Of a stretch of 64,000 nucleotides of DNA, positions 21,746 to 33,410 are shown in pieces. The DNA is taken from positions 44,140,599-44,204,598 of the forward strand of contig OX439052.1 in the NCBI GenBank assembly GCA_949317995.1, in the 5' to 3' direction. This DNA comes from Acholoe squamosa (Eukaryota > Annelida > Polychaeta > Phyllodocida > Polynoidae). The notes under the pieces were generated by a model. It was not told the origin of the DNA. It made no database searches and saw only the letters and a list, made by a program, of their open reading frames with translations. Positions within the stretch are counted from its first letter, which is position 1. Each line of letters begins with the position of its first letter. A program made the translations under genes and the position numbers.

Positions 21746-22055
21746 ACTTCAGCAGACGACATTTCACCAAAGCGTCTTTAATAACGTCAGTGCCGCCTCT
21801 GCTGCTTGCGTCTATACTCCAAACACTCCACCACTGAAAAATACTAATTTCTGTCCTTCTTCACACTACACTCCACACCTCTCCATACGGAGAAAGAAAA
21901 CGGGCGGAGAAAATTGAAGTGATTAGATTCTTGCTGCACGAGGAAACACTGCGACATGTGCTTTCGAGTGGTGAATACATGCACCCGTCCCCCTAACAGT
22001 CAACCATTGCTCCATTCTGTTCTTCATAATGCAGTTTGGTAGTTGCAGCTTTCTC
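21746..22055. other. No clear feature
   Basis: Nothing supportable seen. Confidence 0.4.
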
Positions 22056-22300
22056 CTTTTAAGGGCAGCTGATGCAGGAGTGCATCATGCCCATTGGCTG
22101 TCATGATGCACAAATGAAGCACTAGCGAGTCTGCTCACCACCTTTCATTGCAGCATCATGCAGGTTGACTGGGAGTCTGTCAATCTCAAAAAGTTGGCAT
22201 GATGCATGAATGAAGCCCTATCGAGTTACTCACCAGGGCTGCATTCATGTATCATGACGACCAATTGGCATGATGCACTATTGCACCACAGAGGCATACT
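22056..22300 (-). mobile_element. Family A copy, beta-spacer-alpha
   Basis: CCTTTTAAGGGCAGCTGATGC left; alpha TATCGAGTTACTCACCAGGG; tail CGACCAATTGGCATGATGC. Confidence 0.8.
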
Positions 22301-22319
22301 GCGGCTTTTTAGAAAACAC

Positions 22320-22460
22320 AGTAGGGCCGTCAAGCAGACTTATCAGCACATCTTCATTGGTGCATCATGCTGAACAATGTGCATGATGCACTGATGCATT
22401 GATGCATTAGTACCATTAAAATTGATGCCAACTCTGCATTCCTGCATCGTGAAAGCTGAA
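22320..22460. mobile_element. Family A fragment
   Basis: TTCATTGGTGCATCATGCTG, AATGTGCATGATGCACTG tail, then decayed arms. Confidence 0.6.
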
Positions 22461-22604
22461 CTGACATGGAGTCATCAGGGCAGCATCCACTGCCCATGGA
22501 GGGACCATCCATGTCCCTTCATCCGATTTCTCTCCATAGGAATAAACAATGATGAATAAAAAGAACGAAACCAATAAGACGGTCCATCCATGGGATGTGG
22601 TTGC

Positions 22605-22725
22605 CAGTGGCGGATTTAGAGAGGGGGGGGGCGCAGGGGTGCGCACACCCCTTTTTTCTGAGTACTTAAGAGTTAACTAGATATTTTACACCCCAAAATT
22701 TGCTCAAAGATAGGGTGTGCATACA
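22605..22725. mobile_element. Family K element
   Basis: CAGTGGCGGATTTAGAGAGG, G9 run, GCGCACACCCCTTTTTTCTG and CTTAAGAGTTAAC. Confidence 0.65.
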
Positions 22726-23885
22726 AGCCGCGACCATTTCAGAGGTTGGCTATATTTATCGGGCATCCAGCGTCTCTTGGTTCCATTTACATTGCAAGGT
22801 TTTACATATAGACAAAAGTAGGGAATGGCAGTGTTTTCAGCACCAAAGTTAACTTCATAGCTTTCTCTATATGTATATTCACAGAGGCATACGAAGCAAA
22901 TTTTTATTGGGGGGCCAGGCGTCTCGGTTGAGGGGGCCGGAGATACTTTTCCATTGGCTTATATAGAGGGCCTTCCCACTATTAGGGGGTCCAAGGCTCC
23001 CCTGCCCCTTGTCTGACACCCCTGAATTTGACAGTGCAGGTTATACACAGGTGCGTCTTATGTGCGGGATTTTATGGTGAAATAGATTCAGTGGAAGTTG
23101 GTGGGAGGAGCGGAAATGGAAAGGTTAGCTAGACGGAAACAAGGCTGTCTTCTCAACCCATCCATCACAGGCAGAGGCAAACAAAGGGAGACAGTAAACT
23201 ATGCCAGGTCCTATCTAAAACAATGAAAGTGGGCCCTATAGTATGGGCAATGAGAGATCGGGTCAAATATCCTCAGCAATGAAACGATTTTTTCAAATGA
23301 AATTTTTAGCACATAAGGGCCCAAAATCGGACCTTACAACGCAGACTTGGAAATATATCTTGCATGTGAGATATTTCTGCGTGGAACTTCGATTGAGCCC
23401 AACCGTTCACGATCAGCAATAATAGAGGACACACTTTCAAAACTCTTTAAAGACCCGTTGGTCGACAAGATGCATGAATTGAGCCCTGGTGTGTTACTCA
23501 CAGTATGTATCTAAGAGCTCTATGTTAGATTCCTTACGCTGAGTTCAGACTGCTAGTAGTATAGAGAAATGAGCCTTAGTCTCTGGGGACCCCAAGTTGC
23601 TGTACTTGAATTACTAGACGCTAGCTTCAGGCCTGGCTTCTGTAGAGTCCTTACAAGAACTTCTAGTTCCTGACATTAGCTGTATGTGAGGAGTCTCATC
23701 GTAAGGTAATATAGGTCTAGGTACATGATTCAAACAACCAAAGTGAACCTCTTTCCATATTTCTAACTGCTGGTTTTAGAGCTAGCTATTTGCCCTGTAA
23801 ACTCATAGCCTTTTTTTCCCTCCATCTCTTCAGTAATGGTCTAAATAGATAGGCTGTATACAAAATGATCTACCTGAATAATTCA
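22726..23885. other. No clear gene; CCCC/GGGG-rich decayed repeat near 22900-23030
   Basis: GGGGGGCCAGGCGTCTCGG to CCCCTGCCCCTTGTCTGAC may be a K-like remnant. The rest is unique-looking. Confidence 0.3.
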
Positions 23886-23927
23886 CATGTCAGGGTGCCC
23901 CTTTCATGAAAGAGGCACCCTGACATG
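23886..23927. repeat. 42 bp near-perfect palindrome
   Basis: CATGTCAGGGTGCC ... GGCACCCTGACATG around CTTTCATGAAAG, with one mismatched pair. Confidence 0.9.
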
Positions 23928-23998
23928 ATGACAAACCTATGAGGCGCACCTCAGTCCAGTCAGTCATTTAAGTACTGTCTTAAACAGCTTGTTAAAAT

Positions 23999-24205
23999 TT
24001 CATAATGCACCAATGAAGTGCTGGCGACTGCTCACCAGCACTTCATTGGTGCATCATGCCGACCCTCCAGGACAGTATCAACCACGTAGGGTCGGCATGA
24101 TGCACAAGTGTAGCCCTGGTGAGTTACTTGCCTGGGCTGCATTTGTGTATAATGATGACCAACGAGCATGATGAATTAATGCATCAGCGGCTTTTAGATG
24201 TTAAA
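23999..24205 (-). mobile_element. Family A copy, beta-spacer-alpha
   Basis: GTGCTGGCGACTGCTCACCA beta, spacer CGTAGGGTCGGCATGATGC, alpha GGTGAGTTACTTGCCTGGG. Confidence 0.75.
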
Positions 24206-24335
24206 TAAGCGCCGGTCTCTAATAAGTGCCATGTATGTATACGCATATTGAGATCGATCTTCAGCAGTGAAAACAGTATTCAAATAAGCACCGCTTCCCA
24301 CCGCTTTTATATATTAAACAGCCGGGCCTACAGGG
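24205..24335. repeat. Family S fragment
   Basis: AAATAAGCGCCGGTCTC and TTCAAATAAGCACCGCTTC. Confidence 0.45.
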
Positions 24336-24607
24336 ATATAAAAATTATTAAGCACCCATGCACTTTGAAAGGACCACTATGATGATCTTCACATGCTGGT
24401 GAGCACAAGCCCAATTTACATTTCCTGTAGCCACATCAGAGGTATTTCCAGCTCGGGTCAGCAGAAGGTGAAAAGATTGAGGGGAGGGTGCTGGTGAAGG
24501 GGGCGGGGTGGTGGAGGATCCATCATTGTCTTTCATCTTCATCCCACACAGCCTCATTCTCATTATAATTCCCTCTGATTGGTCAGTAATTAGGCCAGAT
24601 CCTAATT

Positions 24608-24640
24608 AGGTCAAGGGTCACTTAATTAGGTCAGGTGACA
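24608..24640 (+). promoter_or_regulatory. AGGTCA cluster with DR1
   Basis: AGGTCAAGGGTCA at 24608-24620 is a DR1 nuclear-receptor element; TAATTAGGTCA recurs at about 24632. The same CCTAATTAGGTCA word is at about 9398. Confidence 0.4.
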
Positions 24641-24750
24641 TTAATCAGGAGGTAATAGTATGGGATCAGGCTAATTCTGGATGGGTTTTTAATCCTTAGC
24701 AGGAGTTATTGTTTCAGATCCTAACCCATTAATGATCACATGATGATTTA

Positions 24751-24990
24751 AATATCTAAGGGCCGCTGATGCAGGAGTGCATCACGCCAATTGGTCAGCA
24801 TGATGCACCAATGAAATGCTGGTGAGACCACTCACCAGTACTTAATTGGAGCTTCATGCTAAGCCTCCGGGAGGGTATCAACCACACAGCGTCGTCATGA
24901 TCGATGAATATATATATACTTGCCATGGCTGTATTCGTGCGCCATGATGACCAATAGGCATGATGTACTTCTGCATCAGTGGCCCTTAAA
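24751..24990 (-). mobile_element. Family A copy, beta-spacer-alpha
   Basis: CTAAGGGCCGCTGATGCAGG head; beta GCTGGTGAGACCACTCACCA; alpha decayed; tail GCATCAGTGGCCCTTAAA. Confidence 0.8.
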
Positions 24991-25110
24991 TTTCCTTGTC
25001 TTGGTACACCAATACAGCAAAAATGCATCAGCCCCACTTTGTCGGCATTGATGCATGGATCTGACAAGTTACTTACTTAGGTTGTATTCAAGCGTTATGA
25101 CAAAGAAGAG

Positions 25111-25372
25111 ATAAGGATCACTGATGTATTAATGCATCATCCCCATCGGCCATTACGATGCATGATTGCAGCCCTGTCCAGTTACTCACCGAGGCTGTCG
25201 TCACGCATCATGCTAACCCTTTAGGCCTGATACAGTCCCGGAGGGTCAGCATGATGCTCCAATGAAGTGCTGACTCGCCAGCACTTCATTGGTGCATCAT
25301 GCCGACCAATGGGCATGATGCACTCTTGCATCAGCAGCCTTTTGATACACGATGCAGTCATTTAAAGGGTTA
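25111..25372 (+). mobile_element. Family A copy, alpha-spacer-beta
   Basis: ATAAGGATCACTGATG head; alpha CCAGTTACTCACCGAGG; beta GTGCTGACTCGCCAGCACTT; tail ATTTAAAGGGTTA. Confidence 0.8.
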
Positions 25373-25691
25373 TTAGTCGTCTCTGGTAGACAAAGGGTTT
25401 AACAGACAAAGGGATGATTTTAAATTACCCCATTATGTGGGTGGAGTTATTTTGTGCCTGGCCTGGCGTGTTTTAACATAACCCAGATCAAAGTGTTGAT
25501 TGGCTTCAGGTTTTAATTTCGTCCCTCGATCAGGTTTTAGTAACTAGTCTCAGGGAGTCTCTTGTGGGACTACCCATGTCACCTCCATTTTCGAAGTTTA
25601 AGGGCATCCCTTTGTATCAGTTCAATAGTGTCTCATCCACTTGTATATTTTGACCTAATATTTGTTCAGTAGCTAAGTGGGACCTGCACTG
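25373..25691. other. No clear feature
   Basis: Nothing supportable seen. Confidence 0.4.
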
Positions 25692-25912
25692 CACTGTAAA
25701 ACATGACTGTTGAATCTACCAGGGATCCTTGTAAAACTGGATAGTGAACCACCATAATTATACAACAGGGAGCCAGTGTAGCTTTTACAAGAAGCTTAAG
25801 GTGGCAGTGCAGTGCTACAAGGAATCTCTGTTAAAATAACGACATCTTTGTGAAAATTAAAACAAATCTCTGGCAGCTTTGAGACTAGGAATCCTTCAAT
25901 TTTTTACCATGT
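25692..25912 (-). mobile_element. Family B MITE
   Basis: CACTGTAAAACATGACTG left, TTCAATTTTTTACCATG right; reverse orientation to 17052; carries TAAGGTGGCAGTGCAGTG. Confidence 0.75.
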
Positions 25913-26372
25913 AGTTAGATAAAATGTAAATGTGTGGATTTTCAAAACATCAAGATATAGTTTCTATGTTTTGCTGGTAGTATGTAAATTAATTTTGACC
26001 TTATCTTCATGACACCATCTATTGGCCTGATTAAAAGAATTTTGATTTGCCACAAGTTTTGTTTTTTAATTGAAGATAAACAAGGTAAAACGTCCTTGAA
26101 AGCTTCCATACAAAGCTCTATAGCAAAGTTTGAGTGTAAGGGTAAACTGGGATACTGGCAGTGGGGGAGGCGGACTTGCAGTCGATACGAAAGTTTTTTT
26201 TCCCCTTGCAGGCCATTCAGTCCTGCGAATTTCATCATTCTATAGGCCCAGATTAATTTCAACAGGAACGAATACCTAAAGATTACCATTGTCAAAAAAG
26301 AAATGATGAAAAACAAGAATTGATTTGCTATTTTGATCACTCAATTCCTAAAGATTTAACAAAAGTAACACT

Positions 26373-26481
26373 TCCCAGGCCAATAAAGAGCTGGCGAGCA
26401 GTCTCGGCAGCACTTCATTGATGCATCATGAAGACCAATGGGCATGATGCACTCCTTCATCAGCAGCCTTTAAAGGGTTAA
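26373..26481. mobile_element. Family A 3' half
   Basis: GAGCTGGCGAGCAGTCTCGG, ATGAAGACCAATGGGC, GGCAGCACTTCATTGATGC and GCCTTTAAAGGGTTAA end. Confidence 0.75.
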
Positions 26482-26924
26482 TGCTTTCTATCCTAAGGCG
26501 GTTTTAGTACCATATGAATATCAATTTAAATGCAAATCGGTATTGCAAGTCATAAGCTTTTCTTTCTCCGTTAGCAAAAACAGCGCAGGTACTTGAGTCT
26601 GTCCCCATTGCCCTTTGTGAACACAACCTTGATAGTTATTGTCCCAGCCTGTTATTAAATGAACATTACATTTCACTTGTAGGAAATGAGAAAACTCTGT
26701 AATACATAAGAAGTAGCCTGTCCATAGACAATGGGACAGTCATCTGATGTCACTATAAAAAAACAGTAAATGTTGCCTTGACCTTTCATAGCTGCCTTTA
26801 TTGATGTATCACACTGGCCCTGTAAGGTCAGCCTGATGCATTATTGCATTACTAGTTTATAGATAAGATAAGAAACTTATCATACCATGTCTTATACAGA
26901 GACTGCAGGTTATCCATTGGGTCC

Positions 26925-27070
26925 GCCATTGCTTGATCTGTTACCTGGAGACATTTAAGCAGTGATAACAGCCAACATGAAAAGCACCAGGTGTTATGTA
27001 ATGCACCTTACTAATTCTGCAGTGAATGATCTCATTGGTCAATGATGCATCCTGCTTCCTCCTAATATGA
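26925..27070 (+). repeat. Family O repeat
   Basis: CGCCATTGCTTGATCTGTTACC, CAGTGATAACAGCCAACATG, GTAATGCACCTTAC, CTGCAGTGAATG; same order at 31852 and 38485 (first motif abbreviated from 22 bases in the genome). Confidence 0.65.
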
Positions 27071-27846
27071 AGCGTCATCATATGTACAGAGCAAAATGGC
27101 TAACCCTTCCCTCCCTGTGTCTCCCAAATATAGTGCTATAGTACTGTATATAAATCGTATTAGAGTTAAAGGGTTAACATGAGCTGTTGCACAGCCTCTA
27201 CTTTGAATAGAACCATAAAAATGGGAGTTTTTATCCCAGGGAGGTGCTTAAAAGGCATTGTAGTTTGTTTATGGAGTTGTCTGCTCGAATTTATATGCAA
27301 ATTGCAAGATTAGGCCGATAGGTTTGGATTCTGAGCTAATATCGTAAGCTTAGCATGAAAGCCCCACATGAGCCGCGTTGGTCTCTGTGGTTTTAAAAAA
27401 CGATCAACCATAGTCGAGACATGCTCAGACATTCTCAATTCATTTAAATAAAAATGCAAATCTTGCTACATAAGGTGTAATGTAGCTTACCCTACCCTAC
27501 CTAACAAAACATGGCAAAAATAACACTGTATTTTTAGCCAATTCCAAAAAAGAAATTATGCAAAATCACAATTTTCGAGTCATTATGGTTAGTCAGTGAG
27601 TTAACAGTAGACTGTTCAGAGTTCATCTTATATTTATGTCAAGGTGATTTGAGCAATAATTAGGCCATATCTATTTAATTTCATACAAAATAAACTCACA
27701 TTTATTGATAGTAGATGTTAAATCACCTCCCGCTTCGCCATTTTGAAAGTTCCAATCATTTGACCTCGGGTATGTTGAATCGGTGCAGGCTATACAGTGC
27801 TGGGATGCAATACAGGTGCTAAGTGCATTGTCAATGTAGCATCGGT
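27071..27846. other. No clear feature
   Basis: Unique-looking and AT-rich. Confidence 0.4.
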
Positions 27847-28015
27847 CAGCAGCCGATTTAGACGAGGGGCCCAGGGGGCACGCGCCCCTCCTATTTGTCT
27901 GTAGTTAAGACTTTATTTGATTATTTTGGATCCCAAAACATCATTGAAAATGGGGGTCTGCCCCCTCCTTTTGGGTCGTGCCCCCCTGTCCTAATTCCTG
28001 GATCTGAAACCGTCA
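27847..28015. mobile_element. Family K element
   Basis: CAGCAGCCGATTTAGACGAG left; CACGCGCCCCTCCTATTTG; right CCTGGATCTGAAACC as inverse of the left end. Confidence 0.65.
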
Positions 28016-28019
28016 GTAT

Positions 28020-28188
28020 GGGGGCCATCCAGAAATGATGTCATGCAAAACTTGACCATATTTAACTACCTCCTCCCCCCTCGTCAGGTCTTTTGTCATT
28101 TTTACAATGCTGAAGGTATATGGAAAATTAATTCATGCTGGGCCTGATACCCTTCCCCACCAATGTGACGTCATTTGTGGATGGCACC
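28020..28188. mobile_element. Family H MITE
   Basis: Left GGGGGCCATCCAGAAATGAT, right ATGTGACGTCATTTGTGGAT followed by GGCACC. Flanked by TAT on both sides (28017-28019, 28189-28191). Same ends as 41441-41608. Confidence 0.75.
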
Positions 28189-28500
28189 TATTCACCTTGA
28201 AATAATATGGAACTTTGGCTTCCAAATGATAATATATTCATGTGCATGTACAATGAAAATTAGAAACCATCATTGGGCTCATAATTCACTCCAAACGGAT
28301 GGATTTCCAGGGGAAAGTGGAGTATTTCCATAGCCTTTGCTCATGTTAGGAATTCATTTCTAAGCTCAGAATATCTTGTTACATTGTAATTGTGCTCGTA
28401 TTTTCATGAGTATCCATGGGTGTTCAGCAAGCCGACTAGAGGATTTCGCTTTCCCTGACCCTTCTGAGACAGTATTTTTTCTCATGGTCTTTATGCTTTT
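28189..28500. other. No clear feature
   Basis: Nothing supportable seen. Confidence 0.4.
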
Positions 28501-28504
28501 CGTG

Positions 28505-28630
28505 CTGCGTAAATGCACCATGGCTACACGATAGAATAAGGAGGGAGGATGGGTATGATGCACAAATGCAGCACTGGTGGGTAACGCGCTAGCCATTTGT
28601 GCATTTGCAAAGCACTAAAAGGTTGCTTAT
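28505..28630. mobile_element. Family A fragment, decayed
   Basis: GGGTATGATGCACAAATGCAGC and TGGTGGGTAACGCGCTAGCC; weak match (first motif is 22 bases in the genome and overlaps the head module). Confidence 0.4.
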
Positions 28631-28651
28631 TATTCAGGCAATAATGCCATT

Positions 28652-28857
28652 TTAACCATTTCAGGGCTGCTGATGCTTTCATGCGTCATGTTCATTAGTC
28701 ATCATGATGCATGAATGTAGCCCTGGCGAGTTACTTACCAGGGGTACATCATGCCTACGGGGCCGGGTCGGCATGATACATGACTGCTCGCCAGCACCTC
28801 ATTGGTACATCATGACAGCCAATGTGCATGATGCACTCCTGCATTAGCTGCCATTGA
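28652..28857 (+). mobile_element. Family A copy
   Basis: TTAACCATTTCAGGGCTGC head; alpha CCTGGCGAGTTACTTACCAG; short spacer; tail CATGATGCACTCCTGCATTA. Confidence 0.75.
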
Positions 28858-28875
28858 AACACCAAAGAGTTATAC

Positions 28876-28955
28876 ATATGTGGATCAACACAGTAAAAGG
28901 TATGCCCACGAGGGGGTGCGCGGGCGTATCTTTTACCGTGTTAATCCACATATAT
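28876..28955. repeat. Family U hairpin
   Basis: 80 bp inverted repeat: GTGGATCAACACAGTAAAAG and CTTTTACCGTGTTAATCCAC around a GAGGGGGTGCGC loop. Related to 59471-59553. Confidence 0.85.
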
Positions 28956-28988
28956 ATATTTTCATGACTCACCACTAGTGTGCCACAA

Positions 28989-29006
28989 GGCAGCTAGATG
29001 GCGCTT
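28989..29006. promoter_or_regulatory. CTCF-like site
   Basis: GGCAGCTAGATGGCGCTT. Confidence 0.4.
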
Positions 29007-29171
29007 GTATCTGTATCAGGCCCTTCAGAAGCAGAACTGACTGTGTTAATCCCATAATCCATAGCGGATCATCCGTCTTAAGACACTAACCCTCTGATCC
29101 CCAACACCCTGCTTTCACGCTTCACTCATATTCTGAAACCCTGCCAATTTCCCAGAATGCCATGGGAACCC

Positions 29172-29409
29172 TTAACCCTTATACACCCAATGTATCATGT
29201 TGCTTGGTAGACAGGATGCACCAATGCATTGCTGATGAGACTGCTTGCCAGGGCTGCATTCCAGCATCTTGCCGACGCTTCGGAAGTGTCTGAACCTTCA
29301 ATGTATGAATGCAGCTCTGGCGCATAGATTCATTAGGGCTGCAACCATCCATCATGGAAACCAAGGGGGCATATAATACTTTAAAACCTCCTGGACCTTA
29401 AAGGGTTAA
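29172..29409. mobile_element. Family A copy with TTAA ends
   Basis: TTAACCCTTATACACCC left, GACCTTAAAGGGTTAA right; internal stem-loops decayed. Confidence 0.7.
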
Positions 29410-29843
29410 GACTCCAATCCTCCAGCAGCCTATTCAGATGTCCTTGGCCTGGTACAGAGGCCTTTTCAGGATGTCTGAGTGTCATTCGGTTACTTTCTAG
29501 CGCTTTTCATTCGTGACTGATCTTTTCGATTGGAGATTTTATACCGCTGCTGCACAGGGCCATGAAACGATATCCATGCTTGATAAAATGGTGCTCTGGA
29601 ACCTGGTCTCGCTCCTTTAGGGCAGCTTAGAAAGGGTTCGGAGCATTACGCTCAAAGGAAATAGAGTTTTTGCAGGGAGGAAATTATCTCCTTTAAAACA
29701 GAAATTGTGCCTAGGCATGGAATTACATGTATGATTATGCATGTGCATGCTTTGATACAAAATAGGTGAATGCTCTAACTGAGTTTACCTGGTCTATCTT
29801 AAAAGGTCTTTGCACCCTCTCTTCGGTCACAGACCCTTACATA
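29410..29843. other. No clear feature
   Basis: Nothing supportable seen. Confidence 0.4.
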
Positions 29844-30038
29844 CACTGTCAAAAAAATAACTGTTAAATCTATCAGGGATCCTCATAAAACTGAACCAGT
29901 GTAGTTTTAGTAAGAAGACCAAGGTGGCGGTACGGTGGTACACAAATAAACAAAGAATCTCTGTGAAAATAACGATTGATCTCTGGCAATTTTGGGATGA
30001 GGATTCTGCCGTTATTTCAATGATCCTTTTTTACAGTG
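29844..30038 (-). mobile_element. Family B MITE with TA on both sides
   Basis: TA/CACTGTCAAAAAAATAAC left and CCTTTTTTACAGTG/TA right. Carries CCAAGGTGGCGGTACGG (CTCF-like block). Confidence 0.8.
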
Positions 30039-30373
30039 TATGTATGCTGCCAATATGCATGGATACGAACACATGTGATAGCCCCTCAAATGCTAAGCTT
30101 GTCAAATGCAATTTTGGGGCTTCCTTATCCCATCTTAAAATGGTCTGAATCATATTTTTCTGTCCCCTTTATGTGTCTGGTGTATTTTTATGGGGGCAGC
30201 AACATGCATTCATCAATTAATTATTGTGAAATAGAGTTCTCTCACCCTTGAATATGACTTACTGATTAAGAGATCTACACTTGGACAGTGATTGTAATGC
30301 AGTGAGGGAGGGTAATTCCTACAATGAATGAAGCCTGTCAAAGAAATACATGTATCTAAGCAACGGTTCACAA

Positions 30374-30625
30374 GTATTGTGCTGACTGAGAGTTATCTCA
30401 TGAGGCGAAGCCGGGTGAGATAACCCTCAGTCAGATCCAATACGAATTCCATGTTATTTTTGGCAGAGATGTTTCAAAATCTCATAAACTGATGATTATT
30501 TACATGTTTTATGGTGATTTGGAGTGTCATTACTGGCCGTGAGATACGGGGAAGGATTCTCTCACATTGGGTGTAAGATACAAAGCTCCTAGGTTAAGTC
30601 TATGGTGCCTGCGTATTTCACTTTT
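30374..30625 (+). mobile_element. Family E element with GCGAAGC hairpin
   Basis: 70 bp palindrome 30374-30443 (CTGACTGAGAGTTATCTCA / TGAGATAACCCTCAGTCAG, centre GAGGCGAAGCCGG); second hairpin ATACGGGGAAGGATTCTCTC; end CGTATTTCAC. It uses GAGATAACC where the copy at 19680 uses GTGATAACC. Confidence 0.8.
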
Positions 30626-30655
30626 CCAAACGTGAAATAAAGTAAAGCACTGTGA

Positions 30656-30720
30656 AAGCTTTGTCCCAAAGTTGCCGTAGAACCACCATGAATTTGAAGG
30701 CTTTATTTTTGACACTGTAG
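30656..30720 (+). mobile_element. Family B fragment
   Basis: TTTGTCCCAAAGTTGCCGTAG joined to CACTGTAG end (first motif 21 bases in genome; core CCCAAAGTTGCC). Confidence 0.5.
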
Positions 30721-30837
30721 GCCTAGGCTATGCAATCAATAGAATTCTACCCAGGTGTCACCTATTGAGCCTTTGAGGGGGAGGAAGGTGTTTAGGGAGA
30801 GTGAGGCAAGGCCTGTGTCTGTGAGGGTGGGAGTTAA

Positions 30838-30949
30838 GGTTACCATGGTAACCAGTGGAATGTTATCGGGGAGATACTGTATGGTAGACATATTGCCCAA
30901 AGGCGGTACGCTGCAGCGGGTTGCTAGGAAGCTTTGTTACTATGGCGAC
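30838..30949. promoter_or_regulatory. RFX X-box cluster
   Basis: Perfect palindromic X-box GGTTACCATGGTAACC (30838-30853), half site GGTTGCTAGG (about 30919), and GTTACTATGGCGAC (30936-30949). Confidence 0.45.
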
Positions 30950-30979
30950 ACATTTAATGTGTGAATTATTGATCTCCAC

Positions 30980-31425
30980 TCTCACACCCCAATGGATAAC
31001 ACCCCCCTCCCTTCATCCCACATACCCACTCCCAGCACTGCCCCCTTTTATCACCCTTCTTACTACCATACACTATGGTGTGCCTTATATACTGCCTCCA
31101 CCCTACCCATTTGGTGCTCTCTGCTCAATCACATCTATCCCTAGTCCCACTAGTGCTATCCATCTCCATCACATTTGTGCCCTTCAACCACCTTCCTTCC
31201 TCTCCCTTTCTCCTATTCTCTTCTGCGATCCCTACTTTCCACCCCTTCCCCTCCTCTTTCTCTCCACTTCCTGTGCCTTCCCCTCCCTTTGCCTTTAATT
31301 ACTCCCCTTTACCCTTACCCCCCTCCCTCCCCTTCCTTACTGTTCTGTTCTTCACTTCATTCCCCTTTCTCTCCTCTCCTGTGAGGCTCCTCCTCTCCTC
31401 CTGCCTTTCTTCTACTCACCAGTGC
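30980..31425 (+). repeat. Polypyrimidine-rich strand-asymmetric tract
   Basis: About 445 bp with C/T-rich runs (CCCTCCCTCCCCTTCCTTAC, CCCCTTTCTCTCCTCTCC) on the + strand. Three + frames are open here only because of this composition. Confidence 0.8.
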
Positions 31426-31504
31426 TGCATCCACAGAAAATGATTGTTGATATAATTTCTGGCCTGTAATTGCAATACGTCCTTAAGGTCCACTACTTGA
31501 GTTG

Positions 31505-31600
31505 TATGTGAATGCCCCTTCATTGGTGCATCATGCTGGTCCTCCAGCAGTGCATCAACCTTGTATGGACAGCAAGAAGCAATAATGTGCGTTCGGTTTA
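31505..31600. mobile_element. Family A fragment
   Basis: CCTTCATTGGTGCATCATGC followed by a spacer remnant. Confidence 0.55.
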
Positions 31601-31851
31601 AAGCGGTAAAACCTTCGTATCCTACTCCATTTTACCAAAGAGGACCATTTAAGCACTCTAGTACTTGTATACATTTCAACATCCCTCCACCCTACACCCA
31701 CATGTGAGTCTGGCACATATTTGAATACTCTTTCAATGCCTAAGATTTATTTCGATACCATCTTGGACCCAAGGCCTTTTTAAAAACGGTCACTTATTTA
31801 ATACCCCAACATACACAAAACACTATACAAGCTTCCAAGATCTTTAGAAGG

Positions 31852-32002
31852 GGGCACCATTGATTAATCTGGTACCTGGAGGGATAAGCACTGATAACAG
31901 CCAGCATGATGGGGACCAGTTGTCATGTAATGCACCCTAAAACAGCTGTACTGAATGAGGGGAATTATCTCATTTGTCAATAATGTATTCTGCTAGGTGG
32001 GT
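31852..32002 (+). repeat. Family O repeat
   Basis: AATCTGGTACCTGGAGGGAT, CACTGATAACAGCCAGCATG, GTCATGTAATGCACCCTAAA. Confidence 0.7.
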
Positions 32003-32661
32003 ATATAAAAGAGCAGTGTAAGTGTCTCTATGTGCTGATAGAATGTGTGTACAGGCAGCTGCATCCATATCCTCATCAAACATGGCTTATCTTCTACCAA
32101 CAAGCTGTACTAGGTGCTTATCTCTGCTATAATCATCTTACTGGTGTTACTGGTTTGGGGTTGCAGAGGCTATAGATTGCAAAATACATCAGTCTATATG
32201 AAAAGCCACCCCCACAGGCGGCCATTCGGTCCTGCATATCTTATTGTTCTGCAGTCTTGTGGCAGCACCTCAAGGATTTCTCAAGATCATTATTGTCAAG
32301 AAAGAAATTATGAAAAACAATAATCAACTCAATATTTTGATCATTTACCCTTTACATCTTAATAAACAGTAATGCTTTTTATTTTAGGCTGTAAAAACTT
32401 TAATAATGGTCTGATCTGCAAGGCATGAAAGCCAAAATGTAGCCCAAGGACCCAAAATTTCAGCCAGATATTCAGTCCCTCAGTCTGGTCATATCTGCAC
32501 GCCTGGAAGCGATTTTGACAGGAATGGCCTCGGTCCTGCAAGTTTTCATATTGACTGAGGTTATACATGCCTTTCTTTACTGCCTGCCTTGTGAATAGCA
32601 TAGGGACCTGCAAATAAGCTACAGCTTAAAGACAAAGTTAAGGTTCAGTGTAGGTTAAATA
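32003..32661. other. No clear feature
   Basis: Open frames of 69-84 codons have no recognised domain. Confidence 0.4.
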
Positions 32662-32780
32662 CACTTAAAAAAAACTGTGGTGCACAAATGTACAAGGAAA
32701 CACTGTGGAAATAGCAACGGATCTCTGGCAACTTTGGGATGAGGGTTCCGTCGTTATTTCAACTACATTTTGTTACAGTG
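32662..32780 (-). mobile_element. Family B internal-deletion copy
   Basis: CACTTAAAAAAAACTGTGG left, TTTTGTTACAGTG right; 119 bp, missing the middle with the CTCF-like block. Confidence 0.7.
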
Positions 32781-33410
32781 AATATGGAGTTTGTGACTCT
32801 AGTAAAGAATAAAGAATGGCTTCATTGCAGTCCCAAGATATAGCTCATATTAAAACCAGATATTCAGGTTACAATATGTGGGTATGACTTATGTTTATAT
32901 ATTATGAGGTCAGCATTTTATGGTAGGTATCTTGCCCCCCAAATATAATGAATAAGCACACAATTTTTACCAAACCCCTCAGCACACAAAATTACTTTGA
33001 AATTTTCTTTTTTTTTTCTTTTCAAAGTATCCATCTAGATAAGTAAATTGTCTGCTTCCCCCAACCAAGCTTCACATACTTTATCGTTAATGACTGTGGT
33101 ACAAATTACCTCCAGACCTGGTGCGTACTTGGACATGTTCTTATAATGAGGTAAAAAGCAGGAACAGGAGTCCTAAATGGCCTCGTTTTGAAGGTAGTGG
33201 GTTGAATTCATCAGAGCAATCACAAATCATGTGAAAATGATGTAGGCCAGAAATATACCTGACATACAGAACCACTTGCCTATAACTCATCTAAATTGTA
33301 AGTAGGGTTAGTCTATTTAAAAGTAAATGTTTAAAGCCTTCCTTGAATATGGACATATTTATCACTGTGCCTCAGTCTAAGGTTAAGTTCTGAAGTAGGA
33401 GGCTATATGT
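32781..33410. other. No clear feature
   Basis: Unique-looking AT-rich DNA. Confidence 0.4.

Noticed and set aside
23886..23927. Rho-independent terminator
   Set aside because: A strong hairpin but no T-run, and the context is eukaryotic intergenic DNA.
30961..31443. Proline/leucine/serine-rich open frames
   Set aside because: All three + frames open because of a polypyrimidine tract; compositional artefact.
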